From [Clostridium] scindens (GTDB taxonomy: Bacteria > Bacillota > Clostridia > Lachnospirales > Lachnospiraceae), in the NCBI RefSeq assembly GCF_019597925.1, contig NZ_CP080442.1:2088001-2152000 (forward strand): a stretch of 64,000 bases of DNA. The letters run 5' to 3'. The stretch's first letter is position 1. Each line of letters opens with the position of its first letter. Below, piece by piece: positions 37,519 to 46,487 of this stretch. The notes under the pieces are model-generated. The model made no database searches, had not been told where the DNA came from, and worked only from the letters and a program-made list of their open reading frames with translations. The position numbers were made by a program, and so were the translations under genes.

Positions 37519-38016
37519 CTAGTCGATGTATGTAACATCCTTGATTCCCCGGGAAAGCCCGGTAATTCCCGTCCTGGCAAGTTCCAGGATCTCGTAGCCG
37601 TCCAGAAGATTTAAAAAAGCGTCCAGCTTAGACTGGTTGCCGGTAAGCTCTACCATCAAAGACTCCTTCTCCACATCTACGATCTTAGCCCGGAATATGT
37701 CCGCGATTGAGATGATCTCTGATCTCTGGGCCGCATTGGCACGGATCTTGACCATGATCAGTTCCCTGTAGACAGACTCGCTTGGCTTAAGCACCTTGAT
37801 CTTGATGATATCTTCCAGTTTCCTTACCTGTTTTTCAATCTGGGACAAGATCAACTCATCTCCGCTTGCAACAATGGTAATCCTTGTAAATCTCGGATCT
37901 GCCGTCACGCCAGCCGTGATACTGTCAATACTGTATCCGCGCCTGCTGAACAGTCCTGCGATACGGCTTAGAACACCGGGATTATTGTCGACGATTAATG
38001 AATAAACTCTTTGCAT
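37519..38016 (-). CDS. ilvN: Acetolactate synthase small subunit
   Basis: 165 residues from the ATG at 38016, after GAGGTG. N-terminal ACT domain (NNPGVLSRIAGLFSRRGYSIDSITAG, the valine-feedback site) and C-terminal regulatory domain. The catalytic subunit ilvB is not in this window. Probably cotranscribed with ilvC. Confidence 0.95.
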   Translation of the reverse strand: MQRVYSLIVDNNPGVLSRIAGLFSRRGYSIDSITAGVTADPRFTRITIVASGDELILSQIEKQVRKLEDIIKIKVLKPSESVYRELIMVKIRANAAQRSEIISIADIFRAKIVDVEKESLMVELTGNQSKLDAFLNLLDGYEILELARTGITGLSRGIKDVTYID

Positions 38017-38044
38017 ATTGCACCTCTTTCCCATTTGCGTTTTC

Positions 38045-38068
38045 AAAAACAGAGTGCGTTCTGTTTTT
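38045..38068. promoter_or_regulatory. Palindrome over the ilvN transcription start
   Basis: AAAAACAGA and TCTGTTTTT, 9-bp perfect arms six bases apart, covering about +1 to +20 relative to the promoter at 38071-38099. Position suits a repressor operator or a 5' hairpin. Confidence 0.5.
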
Positions 38069-38070
38069 TA

Positions 38071-38099
38071 ATCATAACAACATCTTTTAGATTTGTCAA
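38071..38099 (-). promoter_or_regulatory. ilvN-ilvC promoter
   Basis: TTGACA and TATGAT with a 17-nt spacer on the minus strand, close to consensus. Confidence 0.85.
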
Positions 38100-38115
38100 T
38101 AGGATGGCGGAGATT

Positions 38116-38766
38116 TTAACGAAATTCCAATATTCCTTCTACATCCTCCGTGATATAGTCCGCGCCAGCCGCCTCCAGTTCTTCGCGGCTCCCGAATCCA
38201 TACAGCACTCCCAGGCAGTGGATATCATTTTCCCTCGCCCCGGCCACATCATGCTCCCGGTCGCCGATCATCAGCACCTTGGATCGCTCGGATGTCTGGC
38301 AGTTTGAAAGCGCATAACGGATCACCTCCGCCTTCGTGCCCCGGCCGCCATCAAGCTCCATCCCTGCCACGTAGTCAAAATAAGGCGACAGCCCGAAGTG
38401 CTCTATGATCTGCCTCGCAAAGGGCTCCGGCTTTGACGTGGCCACCACCAGCGTCTTTCCATCTTCCTTCAGTTTGCTTGCCACCGCCTCGAATCCATCG
38501 TATACCCGGTTTTCAAAGATTCCTCTGTCTTTATAGTACTCCCGGTAGTAGCCGATCGCCTCCAAGGTCTGTTCCTCGGAGAATCCATAGAATCTTGGGA
38601 AAGAATCCGTAAGCGGCGGACCGATGAACTTGTACAATTTGCGCCTGTCCGTCTCCACGATCCCGTATTTTTCTAATGCGTACATCACGGAATTCGTGAT
38701 TCCCAGGGAAGAATCCGTGATCGTCCCATCTAAATCAAAGAAAAATGTATCATATCTACTTTCCAT
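38116..38766 (-). CDS. HAD-family hydrolase, phosphoglycolate-phosphatase-like
   Basis: 216 residues from the ATG at 38766, after AAGGAG. Motif I FFFDLDGTITDSS (nucleophile Asp near 10), motif II VVATSKPE, motif III Lys near 140, motif IV MIGDREHDVAGA. Cap domain inserted about 20-80 (C1 type). Similar to PGP/pyrophosphatase PpaX-like enzymes; substrate not predictable. Ends 100 nt before ilvN on the same strand. Confidence 0.88.
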   Translation of the reverse strand: MESRYDTFFFDLDGTITDSSLGITNSVMYALEKYGIVETDRRKLYKFIGPPLTDSFPRFYGFSEEQTLEAIGYYREYYKDRGIFENRVYDGFEAVASKLKEDGKTLVVATSKPEPFARQIIEHFGLSPYFDYVAGMELDGGRGTKAEVIRYALSNCQTSERSKVLMIGDREHDVAGARENDIHCLGVLYGFGSREELEAAGADYITEDVEGILEFR

Positions 38767-38867
38767 CTTAACTCCTTCCTTTTGCCTGACATGTAATCTG
38801 ACCTTGATTATAGTATGTTCCCGCTGCTTCTGCAAGCAGCAATTCTGCGTCCGGCTGCCGCAAAAAT

Positions 38868-38901
38868 AGCGGGAGCCTCCGTTTGCCGGAAGGTTCCCGC
38901 T
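38868..38901 (-). terminator. Terminator of the sigma/anti-sigma operon
   Basis: AGCGGGA/TCCCGCT plus an inner CCTCCG/CGGAGG-type stem, followed on the minus strand by TATTTTTGC. Just after the stop of the gene ending at 38913. Confidence 0.8.
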
Positions 38902-38912
38902 ATCCCATCTTC

Positions 38913-39443
38913 TTACTGCAGTTCTACTTTCATCTGCGCCGTCTCTAATTCTCCCTGGATCGTAACGCCGTACGTCTTGCCTTCATAGGTATATTCCGTC
39001 GTATATACGCCGTCTTCCAGCAATTCTTCCGTAATGTCGATCTCCTGGCCGCCAATCGCCAGTCCCAATGACTTGCTGTCTTCGTGGTACACCAGTTTTG
39101 GATTCTGTTCATCCTGATCAATAGCGATGTACGTCCCGTCTTCCGCCCGAAGCACCATATGATCTTGCGTTGAAGCCTCTTCATCCAGCGTAAGATTCCG
39201 AAACCACACGCTTACCTTGTCCTTCACTTCCTCTACGATCTTGCCGTCCGTAGCCGCAACCGACACGATGGATACGGATAGCGTCAGTGCCAGCACGGCT
39301 GCCAGCGTAACGAATGCCTTCTTCTTGCGCCATGGCCTTTTCCCCGGCTCTGCCATATTCACGACCTCCTGTTCTGCCTGGAAGGAGGGTTTCAGGGCGC
39401 TGCACACTCTCCTGTATTCTTCTTCTGGAAATCTATCTTCCAT
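38913..39443 (-). CDS. Putative anti-sigma factor, single-pass membrane protein
   Basis: 176 residues: about 40 cytoplasmic residues, a membrane helix (about 43-63), then an acidic extracytoplasmic domain of unknown fold. Its ATG lies inside the end of the sigma-factor gene (11-nt overlap) with GGAGGAGG upstream. Size, topology and coupling to an ECF sigma gene suggest an anti-sigma factor. No zinc (HxxxCxxC) motif is present. Signal sensed is unknown. Confidence 0.7.
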   Translation of the reverse strand: MEDRFPEEEYRRVCSALKPSFQAEQEVVNMAEPGKRPWRKKKAFVTLAAVLALTLSVSIVSVAATDGKIVEEVKDKVSVWFRNLTLDEEASTQDHMVLRAEDGTYIAIDQDEQNPKLVYHEDSKSLGLAIGGQEIDITEELLEDGVYTTEYTYEGKTYGVTIQGELETAQMKVELQ

Positions 39444-40017
39444 ATATTCCTGCCTCCTCCAACGATATTTTTAAATGCTTCCTTGCCCGCATCAGCCGCG
39501 TCTGTATGGTGGAAGGATTCTTCTTTAGCAGGATGGCGATCTCCGCCGCCTGGTATCCCTCATAATAATACAGGTAGACCGGCACTCTGTATTTCCTGGG
39601 CAGAGCCATGACTGCCTGAAGAATCTCCTGATCCCTCCTTGCTTCCTCTGAATCAAAGCCCCAGGCCGCGCCTTCTTCGGGAAGGTATTCCCGGCATTCC
39701 TCATGCTTCTTCCAGGGGGAGACGAACATCCGCCTGCATTCATTCACCGTCACCCGTATCAGCCAGTTCTTCAGGTGCTCCGGGCTTTCAAATGCCACCG
39801 CTGAGCGGTACAGTTTGAGAAACACGATCTGCATAATGTCTTCTGCATCGTGCCGGTTCCGGCAGTCATGCAATGCGATCCGGTATACCATATCCTTATT
39901 CGTTTCAACAGCCACAATATATTTTCCTTCTTCCAACAGCCACACCCCGCAAGCAGTTTCTTCTTTTTTGAAAAGCCTTTCACCTATCATACCTTGCAGA
40001 AGGAGAAAATATCTCAT
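39433..40017 (-). CDS. ECF RNA polymerase sigma factor (second of tandem pair)
   Basis: Up to 194 residues. Region 2 contains MVYRIALHDCRNRHDAEDIMQIVFLKLY; region 4 contains LPRKYRVPVYLYYYEGYQAAEIAILLKKNPSTIQTRLMRARKHLK in pieces typical of ECF factors. The start is uncertain: no ribosome site precedes the ATGs at 40017 or 39990, while GAAGGA precedes a GTG at 39915 that would give 160 residues. It follows the first anti-sigma gene by 10 nt, so both sigma pairs are probably one operon. Confidence 0.85.
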   Translation of the reverse strand: MRYFLLLQGMIGERLFKKEETACGVWLLEEGKYIVAVETNKDMVYRIALHDCRNRHDAEDIMQIVFLKLYRSAVAFESPEHLKNWLIRVTVNECRRMFVSPWKKHEECREYLPEEGAAWGFDSEEARRDQEILQAVMALPRKYRVPVYLYYYEGYQAAEIAILLKKNPSTIQTRLMRARKHLKISLEEAGIYGR

Positions 40018-40027
40018 TTTTTAAATA

Positions 40028-41050
40028 TTATTTTATGTCATATTCCGTATCGTTGATCATAACCTTGTCGATCTTGTCAATGTCCAGCGCTTTTCTGAAT
40101 TTGACCATATATTCTATCTTCATCTTTCCGTCTCCTCCCTCGCTATAACTTCCGCTGGCGCCCCCGGATGGATGTGTCCTGTCCGTCCCGGCCTCCTCAT
40201 ATCCCATGTTGCCATTCATGATTTTGACGCTGGTTCCATCCTCAAGCACTGCCGTAACGGTGGGGTAATAATACTCCCATCCTCCTATGCTGCCGGAACT
40301 GTCATCCGCCTTTCTCGACTCCCCGGCGACCCTGACGCTCATCCTGCGGATCTCCACCCTGTCAAAGCCTATATGATCAGGGAATTGGTTCTTGTATGGA
40401 ACGACCGCGATGGCCTTATCCTTTTTCATATGCAGCTTAAAAGATATCTTCAGAATCTCGTCGCCATGCTCATCGAGCCAGTCCTGACCTGGCATGGAGG
40501 GCATTCCATCCGCATACAGGATCGTACAGTTGCTGCCCGCGCTGTTCCACTCGAACATGAAGTATTTCTTCCCATCGTCCGGGTATTGGTCATATTCATA
40601 TGCACCTCCTCCTGAGCCAGTGCCTTTCTTCGAATCTCCGGTAATCCGGATGACGGGGAATGTCTCGCTCTCCTTAAGCGCCTTCTGGCTGTCTGCATTC
40701 AAGGCCTCCACTGAGACGAGAATATACTTGATATCTCCATCTGCCAGCACATCCTCCACCCGCAGACAGTAATCCTTATTCCTGGCTTCATGGTACTGCT
40801 CCTGCATCAGATCCTTTTCCATCTGTCCGTCGCCGCTGCCAAAATACGTTTTAAACAGGTCCGGGTGCTTGATCGCCGCGTACCCTGCCGTTCCCGCAAA
40901 CAGGCAGAGAAGCCCGATCACCAGGACTGCGGCCCATTTGGGAATATAGATTCCTTTCTTCCTCCCATGGCCATTTCCTTTCTGAACTTCTATCTCATCC
41001 AGCAGTTCTACAGGAATATCGTCAAACAGGTCTGTAATCTTCTCTTTCAT
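40028..41050 (-). CDS. Anti-sigma factor, DUF4179-like membrane protein
   Basis: 340 residues from the ATG at 41050, which overlaps the sigma-factor TGA (ATGA) and lies 8 nt after AGGGGG. About 38 cytoplasmic residues, one membrane helix (about 40-58), then a large extracytoplasmic domain with a glycine-rich loop. Layout matches DUF4179 proteins, found next to ECF sigma genes and thought to hold the sigma at the membrane. Family name is by resemblance, not a search. Confidence 0.75.
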   Translation of the reverse strand: MKEKITDLFDDIPVELLDEIEVQKGNGHGRKKGIYIPKWAAVLVIGLLCLFAGTAGYAAIKHPDLFKTYFGSGDGQMEKDLMQEQYHEARNKDYCLRVEDVLADGDIKYILVSVEALNADSQKALKESETFPVIRITGDSKKGTGSGGGAYEYDQYPDDGKKYFMFEWNSAGSNCTILYADGMPSMPGQDWLDEHGDEILKISFKLHMKKDKAIAVVPYKNQFPDHIGFDRVEIRRMSVRVAGESRKADDSSGSIGGWEYYYPTVTAVLEDGTSVKIMNGNMGYEEAGTDRTHPSGGASGSYSEGGDGKMKIEYMVKFRKALDIDKIDKVMINDTEYDIK

Positions 41051-41595
41051 TGACATATCCCCCTTTCCCTCAGATGGATCTTAAGCTTCTTCCTTGCGCG
41101 CATCAGTTTGGACTTCACCGTATTCCTCCTGAGATCCATCTCGCCTGCAATGGTCTCTGTCGATTCATAGTAGAAATAATAGCGGATCATGATCTCTCTT
41201 TCATCTCTCTTCAGCATGTCCAATGCATCCTTCAAGATCTTCGCCCGTTCCTCCTTCTCCAGGCCCAGACAGAAATCCGTCACTTCCACCTGATCCGTCT
41301 CCTGGATAAGAAGCGTCTGCGTCTTATGCTCCCGGAGTTTATTTTTTGCCTTGTTCCTGGCAATGGCGGCCAGGTATGCTCTAAGGCTGCCTTTATCAAG
41401 ATCGATCCGTTCTGCATTTACCCACAGGCTATAGAATGTATCATTGACCACTTCCTGCAGATCTTCCCTTGCCATCGCGCTGCCGATAATGCGGAAAACG
41501 ATGGCTGATATGTACGCCTCATAGACAGAAACCGCTTCTTCAAGCGCAATTTCATTCCGTCCTTTTAACTGTTCCAGTAATCGTTGCTCGTCCAT
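41047..41595 (-). CDS. ECF RNA polymerase sigma factor (first of tandem pair)
   Basis: 182 residues. Region 2: EAYISAIVFRII...REDLQEVVNDTFYSLWVN; region 4: LKRDEREIMIRYYFYYESTETIAGEM followed by RRNTVKSKLMRARKKLK. AGGTGAT precedes the ATG. Heads the order sigma, anti-sigma, sigma, anti-sigma. Likely autoregulated from the promoter at 41624-41651. Confidence 0.92.
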   Translation of the reverse strand: MDEQRLLEQLKGRNEIALEEAVSVYEAYISAIVFRIIGSAMAREDLQEVVNDTFYSLWVNAERIDLDKGSLRAYLAAIARNKAKNKLREHKTQTLLIQETDQVEVTDFCLGLEKEERAKILKDALDMLKRDEREIMIRYYFYYESTETIAGEMDLRRNTVKSKLMRARKKLKIHLRERGICQ

Positions 41596-41623
41596 TCTAT
41601 CACCTGCCTTCTCTTTATTATAG

Positions 41624-41651
41624 TATACACAACATCCGGCCAGACGGTTGC
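41624..41651 (-). promoter_or_regulatory. Candidate ECF-type autoregulated promoter
   Basis: GCAACC followed after 16 nt by TGTATA on the minus strand, fitting the AAC-containing -35 and GT-containing -10 of ECF sigma targets. A TATAAT at 41617-41622 overlaps and might be a housekeeping -10 lacking a good -35. Confidence 0.4.
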
Positions 41652-41678
41652 ACAGATAGAAAAAAATCGAAAACTATA

Positions 41679-41702
41679 GCGTGGTACCTTTTGATACCAC
41701 GC
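41679..41702 (-). terminator. Terminator of the Bce-type operon
   Basis: GCGTGGTA/TACCACGC perfect 8-bp stem, followed on the minus strand by TATAGTTTTCGATTTTTT, 32 nt after the CPBP stop. Confidence 0.7.
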
Positions 41703-41733
41703 CGTTTCATTACCAAGTTTTTCTGTTCTTACG

Positions 41734-42570
41734 CTATCTCTTTAATCTCTTTCTTCGTATCATGCTATACGCAACTGCCGCCAGCCCCGCATATGCCATC
41801 ATGGCTATGACCGATGCCTCTATTCCGAAATCCCCTCCAGTGAGCAGGGGATTCTTTACCTCCAGCACATAACTGAAGATGGACGATGCATCCGCCTCCG
41901 GGCCGATATGCAAGATCTGGCTGACCATAAACAGATTCCAGACGCCGTGTACCAGCGCGCCGCTCCAGATGCTGCCGCTTTCATAAGCGATCAGTGCAAA
42001 CAGGATTCCGACTGCCGTACCGGCCAGAAGCAGCTGCACAGCTGACACGAGGCTTAAACTTGCTCCCAGCATATGGACTGCCCCGAATAAGACCGACGAG
42101 GCCAGGACCGCTACCTTTCGGTTCCATCTGCTCTCCAGGCTTTTGAGGATGGCCCCTCTGAATACGGCCTCCTCCACAACCGCCGCCGCGATCCCATAAT
42201 AGGCCGCGCCGCTTAAGATCAAGACAACGTCCGCCTGCCTAGCTGTAACCGCTTCAAAGTGTCCAGGCAGCAGCAGGCAGATGCCGCATACAGCCAGCGG
42301 AAGCAGAACTGCCGCCACGCCCCATGCCGGCCGGATCCTGACTGGTGAAAGCCCCAGGGAGGAAGGACGCATCTTAAGTCCCTTCCTCCCAAGCACGCGG
42401 ATTCCCCACAAAGCAAGGGCTGCATAGAGCAGGGCTGCCAGGATATTTCCCGCCGGAACCGGCAGCCCTGCAGCACAGGCTGCACTTGCGATCAGCACAG
42501 AGACCGTCTGCGCTGCGACCAGAATCAGGATGGATATCAGGATGCAAACCCAGATATTTTTCTTATGCAT
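41734..42570 (-). CDS. CPBP-family intramembrane metalloprotease
   Basis: 278 residues with about eight membrane segments. CPBP/CAAX motifs: EEAVFRGAI (EExxxR, near 133), FGAVHML (FxxxH, near 165) and the third motif around HGVWNLFM near 213. Family members process membrane proteins or confer bacteriocin self-immunity. It starts 3 nt after the permease stop (GGGAGGG before ATG), so it belongs to the same operon as the Bce-type transporter. Confidence 0.88.
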   Translation of the reverse strand: MHKKNIWVCILISILILVAAQTVSVLIASAACAAGLPVPAGNILAALLYAALALWGIRVLGRKGLKMRPSSLGLSPVRIRPAWGVAAVLLPLAVCGICLLLPGHFEAVTARQADVVLILSGAAYYGIAAAVVEEAVFRGAILKSLESRWNRKVAVLASSVLFGAVHMLGASLSLVSAVQLLLAGTAVGILFALIAYESGSIWSGALVHGVWNLFMVSQILHIGPEADASSIFSYVLEVKNPLLTGGDFGIEASVIAMMAYAGLAAVAYSMIRRKRLKR

Positions 42571-42573
42571 ATC

Positions 42574-44637
42574 CTAGCCCTCCCTACTTTCAACATTTCG
42601 CTTAAATCCGACATAAGTCGTCAGGAAATACAGAATATAGATTCCCATAAACAACGCCAGGGAGATGGCAAAATACTGGAACACAGAGGTGCTTACGCCT
42701 GTATAGAAAATGAAGATATTACTGATAAATACTGCCACGATGCCGCTGATCAGCGCCGCAAAGAGCGCCGGGCATAGGTAATATCCGAACAGCTGCTTCA
42801 GGATCAGCCTGGATACCTCCCTTTTACTCAGCCCGATTTTTTTGAGCACGCCGTACCGGAACTTATACTTTGCGGAATCGCTTAACTGGTGAACGGACAG
42901 CACCGTCAAAGCCACGCACAGGAACACCAGGCCCACATAAAACGCAGGGAATATGATGGAGGACAGCATATACTTTACTTCGGGTATCAGATTATCCCGT
43001 ACCAGGTTCACGGCATTGTATGTGACAATGGTATCCGTCCCATAGCAGTTATTCCCTTTCATCTCGGCATGGCCACCAAAATCAGTATTGTCGCTCAAAT
43101 CATCCAGCTGATTCCCCAGGCCTTCCGGCGCCTCCCCTCTGATATCTACCGCAAGTTCGCTGTAGTAGGGAGTCATGCCCGCAATCACCTGATCCGGGAC
43201 GATGATGACATAGTCCCCTCCATTATGGCCATCCTGGGAGAAGGCTTCCATATAGTAGCCTGCAAAACGCAGTTTCCCATTCTCCCCATTGATAGATATA
43301 GCATCCTCAAGGCCTTTTGCCTGATCTTTCAGGCGCTGCTTGATGTGTATGGCAAACTGGCCGTCCGATAGCGTCACCTCTTTATATCCCAGCATCCTTC
43401 TAAGATGGTTGTAATCCGATAGTCCCATATAGGTATCATAATTGCAGTAGCATTCTTCCGGATTTTTCTCAATCTTTTTCAGATTCGGACTTCCATCGCT
43501 GTTCAGATAAGAGTCCCCGAATATTTGCAGATGCGTATACAGCCACGCGTTTGCCTGATTGGTCTGGCCTGCATAGATGTGGTAGATAAAGGCATCCTCT
43601 ATATCCGATTCTTTGCCGATGATCTTCAGTTCGTCCTGGAAGTCATCATTGACGTCAGCGCTGTATACCTGCACGTCAAAAGGAAACTTATCTCCCAGTA
43701 CCTGATTCTGCCAGTCGCTGAACATCATGGCAATGGAGCAGCCTAAGAACGCGATGGTAAAAAGGGAGGTCAGCGTCCCCATGGTAAAACGCATGGTCTT
43801 AAGCTTGGAGGAAAACTGCCTGAGCAGAAACAGGTTCTGGCCCTTATAGATTCCTTTTCCCTTTGCCCGGACATAGCAGATGATCCAGGAGGAAAGTCCG
43901 GTATAAAACAGATAGATTACCAGGATGAGTCCCACCAGAAACAGGATTACGCTCCCGGCATTATTAATCAGGCCGCAGAACAGGAAGACTCCAAATGCCA
44001 GCATGAACAGAATGGAAACCGGAAGAAGCCATCTTTTTAACTTCTCGTTGGATTCCTTAATCTCCTCATTCTGCTTATTGGCATTCATCAAGTCATGGAT
44101 GTTCATTTTCTTAAATCTTCTGCGGCATCTGAAAAGCGCCAGCAGGTAACAGCCTGCATAGCATGCGGCAGTCATCAGAATGCAGTATCTGTTGAACTCC
44201 AGATGGAGGTCGTATTTCATCTGGATCATGCTGTAGAGAACGGACATGATGATCTGCTGAAGCAAAGTCCCAAGGAGCATTCCCAGAAAGAATGCGCCCG
44301 TTCCCATCAACAGATTTTCACGCATGTACAGACTTGCGATCTTCTTTTTCTTCATCCCCAGCAGCAGATAGATGCCAAATTCCTGGCTGCGCTTCTCCAG
44401 CATGAATCTTATCATATAGTTGATCAGCCAGGCCACGATCAGTACGATAAAAAATGTGGCAATCCCCACCATAGCCGCCATCAGCCCTGCAACTTCGAAC
44501 AGTTCCTGGACATCCCTGGAAAACAGGATGCTGTTGAACGCGAACATAAGGGCCGTCACAAAGGTCATGGTGAGCACATATACCAGATAGTCTTTGACGG
44601 AACGTTTCACATTACGAAAGGCAAGTTTACCGAGCAT
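42574..44637 (-). CDS. BceB-type ABC transporter permease
   Basis: 687 residues from the ATG at 44637; a GTG four codons earlier sits inside the ribosome site. About ten membrane segments: one, then three to four (55-165), three more (200-300), a large extracytoplasmic domain of about 200 residues (roughly 320-540), and a C-terminal set (about 570-680) with FtsX signatures. This is the BceB/VraG plan, where the outer domain recognises peptide antibiotics and signals to the kinase. Overlaps the ATPase gene by 11 nt. Confidence 0.92.
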   Translation of the reverse strand: MLGKLAFRNVKRSVKDYLVYVLTMTFVTALMFAFNSILFSRDVQELFEVAGLMAAMVGIATFFIVLIVAWLINYMIRFMLEKRSQEFGIYLLLGMKKKKIASLYMRENLLMGTGAFFLGMLLGTLLQQIIMSVLYSMIQMKYDLHLEFNRYCILMTAACYAGCYLLALFRCRRRFKKMNIHDLMNANKQNEEIKESNEKLKRWLLPVSILFMLAFGVFLFCGLINNAGSVILFLVGLILVIYLFYTGLSSWIICYVRAKGKGIYKGQNLFLLRQFSSKLKTMRFTMGTLTSLFTIAFLGCSIAMMFSDWQNQVLGDKFPFDVQVYSADVNDDFQDELKIIGKESDIEDAFIYHIYAGQTNQANAWLYTHLQIFGDSYLNSDGSPNLKKIEKNPEECYCNYDTYMGLSDYNHLRRMLGYKEVTLSDGQFAIHIKQRLKDQAKGLEDAISINGENGKLRFAGYYMEAFSQDGHNGGDYVIIVPDQVIAGMTPYYSELAVDIRGEAPEGLGNQLDDLSDNTDFGGHAEMKGNNCYGTDTIVTYNAVNLVRDNLIPEVKYMLSSIIFPAFYVGLVFLCVALTVLSVHQLSDSAKYKFRYGVLKKIGLSKREVSRLILKQLFGYYLCPALFAALISGIVAVFISNIFIFYTGVSTSVFQYFAISLALFMGIYILYFLTTYVGFKRNVESREG

Positions 44638-45394
44638 CGGATAACTCACCTCCCGTCAGCGCCAGGACGTCCAGAATCTCATTGAGGAACTCCCTCCTGC
44701 TTTTGGAGCCGCGCATCAGTTCGTGAAAGATCTTTCCGTCCTTTAAAAACAGGATGCGTCTGCAGTAGCTGGCTGAGAATGCATCATGGGTCACCATCAG
44801 GATGGTGGCCTTAAGCGACGCGTTCATATTAGAAAATGTCTCCAGAAGCGTCTGGGCTGATCTGGAATCCAGCGCCCCGGTCGGCTCATCTGCCAGAATC
44901 AGGCGGGGATTATTGACCAGCGCCCTGGCGCAGGCGCAGCGCTGCTTCTGCCCGCCTGAGACCTGATAGGGAAAGTTATCCTTAATCTCCGTAATCTCAA
45001 GCAGGCGCAGCATCTGGGCGCATTTCTTCTTGATCGAATCCCTTCCTTCTTTGTGAAGCGTCATGGCAAGCACGATATTTTCCTCAATCGTAAGCGTATC
45101 CAGCAGATTGTAGTCCTGGAATACGAATCCCAGATTATCCTTGCGGAAATCAGACAGGCCATCCTCCGACAGTTCCGTGATATCAACGTCTCCGTAATAG
45201 ATATGTCCCGCAGTCACGCGGTCTATGGTGGACATCATGTTAAGCAGAGTCGTCTTTCCCGAGCCAGAGGCCCCCATGACTCCCACGAATTCTCCCTTTG
45301 CCACCTGGAAGCTGACCCGGTCTATAGCCTTCGTCACATTGGAGCCATTCCCGTAATATTTTTCCACGTCGCACACGCGTATATAGTCATTCAT
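44627..45394 (-). CDS. BceA-type ABC transporter ATP-binding protein
   Basis: 255 residues. Walker A GASGSGKTTLLN (about 40-51), signature VSGGQKQRCACAR, Walker B LILADEPTGALDS and switch His in MVTHDAFSA. MacB/BceA-like subfamily. AAAGGAG precedes the ATG. CTGTAA and CTGCAA at an 11-bp step just after the kinase stop (45460-45480) could be regulator half-sites driving this gene, but this is weak. Confidence 0.92.
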   Translation of the reverse strand: MNDYIRVCDVEKYYGNGSNVTKAIDRVSFQVAKGEFVGVMGASGSGKTTLLNMMSTIDRVTAGHIYYGDVDITELSEDGLSDFRKDNLGFVFQDYNLLDTLTIEENIVLAMTLHKEGRDSIKKKCAQMLRLLEITEIKDNFPYQVSGGQKQRCACARALVNNPRLILADEPTGALDSRSAQTLLETFSNMNASLKATILMVTHDAFSASYCRRILFLKDGKIFHELMRGSKSRREFLNEILDVLALTGGELSDAR

Positions 45395-45476
45395 ATTCCT
45401 GTCACTCCTTTTTCTTTGATACTATGACTATATCAGATACTTCCCGGCGTTTGTATCAGCCTGCCTTGCAGTTATC

Positions 45477-46487
45477 TTACAGTTTTGAAAGATAGCTGCT
45501 GACCGGAAATTCCAGGATCATCTGCGTGCCAGCGCCTTCCTGGGATCTGGCAGAAATGTCGATGCCCAGCCTGCCGCACAGTTTTCTGCAAAGGTAGAGT
45601 CCCATGCCGGTAGAGCGTTCATGGGTTCTTCCATTGCTTCCTGTAAATCCCTTGTCATAGATTCTCCCCAGTTCTTCTTCCTTGATCCCAATTCCATTGT
45701 CGCTTACCAGCAGACGGACGCCATGCGCATACTCCTGCGTCTCGATTCTTATGCATGCGTTTGAATCCCTCTTATACTTGGTAGCGTTTAGTACCAGCTG
45801 GTTCAGGATGAAAGAGATCCATTTCTTATCCGTAAAGGTCCGGTGCCTGCAGTCAATCTCCGCCTGTATCCCGTTCTGGATCAGATAATGCTTATTCTTC
45901 GCCAGCACCTCCCGGGCTACCTCCTGCAAGTCTGTCTCCTGTATTACATAGTCCTTATACACTTCCTCTGATCTTGCATAGTACAGCGCCATATCCACGT
46001 AATTCTCGATCTTCTGGTTCTCCAGGCTGATGCGCCTGGTAAGTTCGTCCCGGTGGTTCTCGCACATCAGCGAAATGCCGGTGATCGGCGCCTTGATTTC
46101 ATGAACCCAGCTTTCAATATATTCCCGGTAATCCTTCTGTTCTGCCTCGATCTGGCGGATCCGCTCTATCACCGACTTGTTGGACTTGCGTATCATATCC
46201 TGGTAAATGTGATCTTCCAGCCGGAAAGATTCCGGCATCAGTTCTCCCAAAAGATACCGCTGGTCTACATGCTCCAGCACCTCCTCCATCTGCTTGAAAT
46301 AACGTTTCCGCCTGTAGTATTCCACTGCCAGATAAGCCAGCAGCACAAGGAGCCAGCACAGGAAGATTACCGCGCCATACGCGGTCGGATATCCGGTGGC
46401 ATAGAGGAACCCTGCCAGGAGGAACATGGCGAATCCCTGAAGCAAAAGGAGCATCACCCGATCTTTGATAAAATCAATAAACTTCAT
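45477..46487 (-). CDS. BceS-type intramembrane-sensing histidine kinase
   Basis: 336 residues. Two N-terminal membrane helices (about 10-28 and 36-55) joined by a very short outer loop, then HisKA with HEIKAPITGISL (His near 130), N-box LNQLVLNATKYK, and G-boxes DNGIGIKEEEL and STGMGLYLC. The HEIK box and absence of a sensor domain mark kinases that read flux through a BceAB partner. Its ATG overlaps the regulator TGA. Confidence 0.93.
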   Translation of the reverse strand: MKFIDFIKDRVMLLLLQGFAMFLLAGFLYATGYPTAYGAVIFLCWLLVLLAYLAVEYYRRKRYFKQMEEVLEHVDQRYLLGELMPESFRLEDHIYQDMIRKSNKSVIERIRQIEAEQKDYREYIESWVHEIKAPITGISLMCENHRDELTRRISLENQKIENYVDMALYYARSEEVYKDYVIQETDLQEVAREVLAKNKHYLIQNGIQAEIDCRHRTFTDKKWISFILNQLVLNATKYKRDSNACIRIETQEYAHGVRLLVSDNGIGIKEEELGRIYDKGFTGSNGRTHERSTGMGLYLCRKLCGRLGIDISARSQEGAGTQMILEFPVSSYLSKL

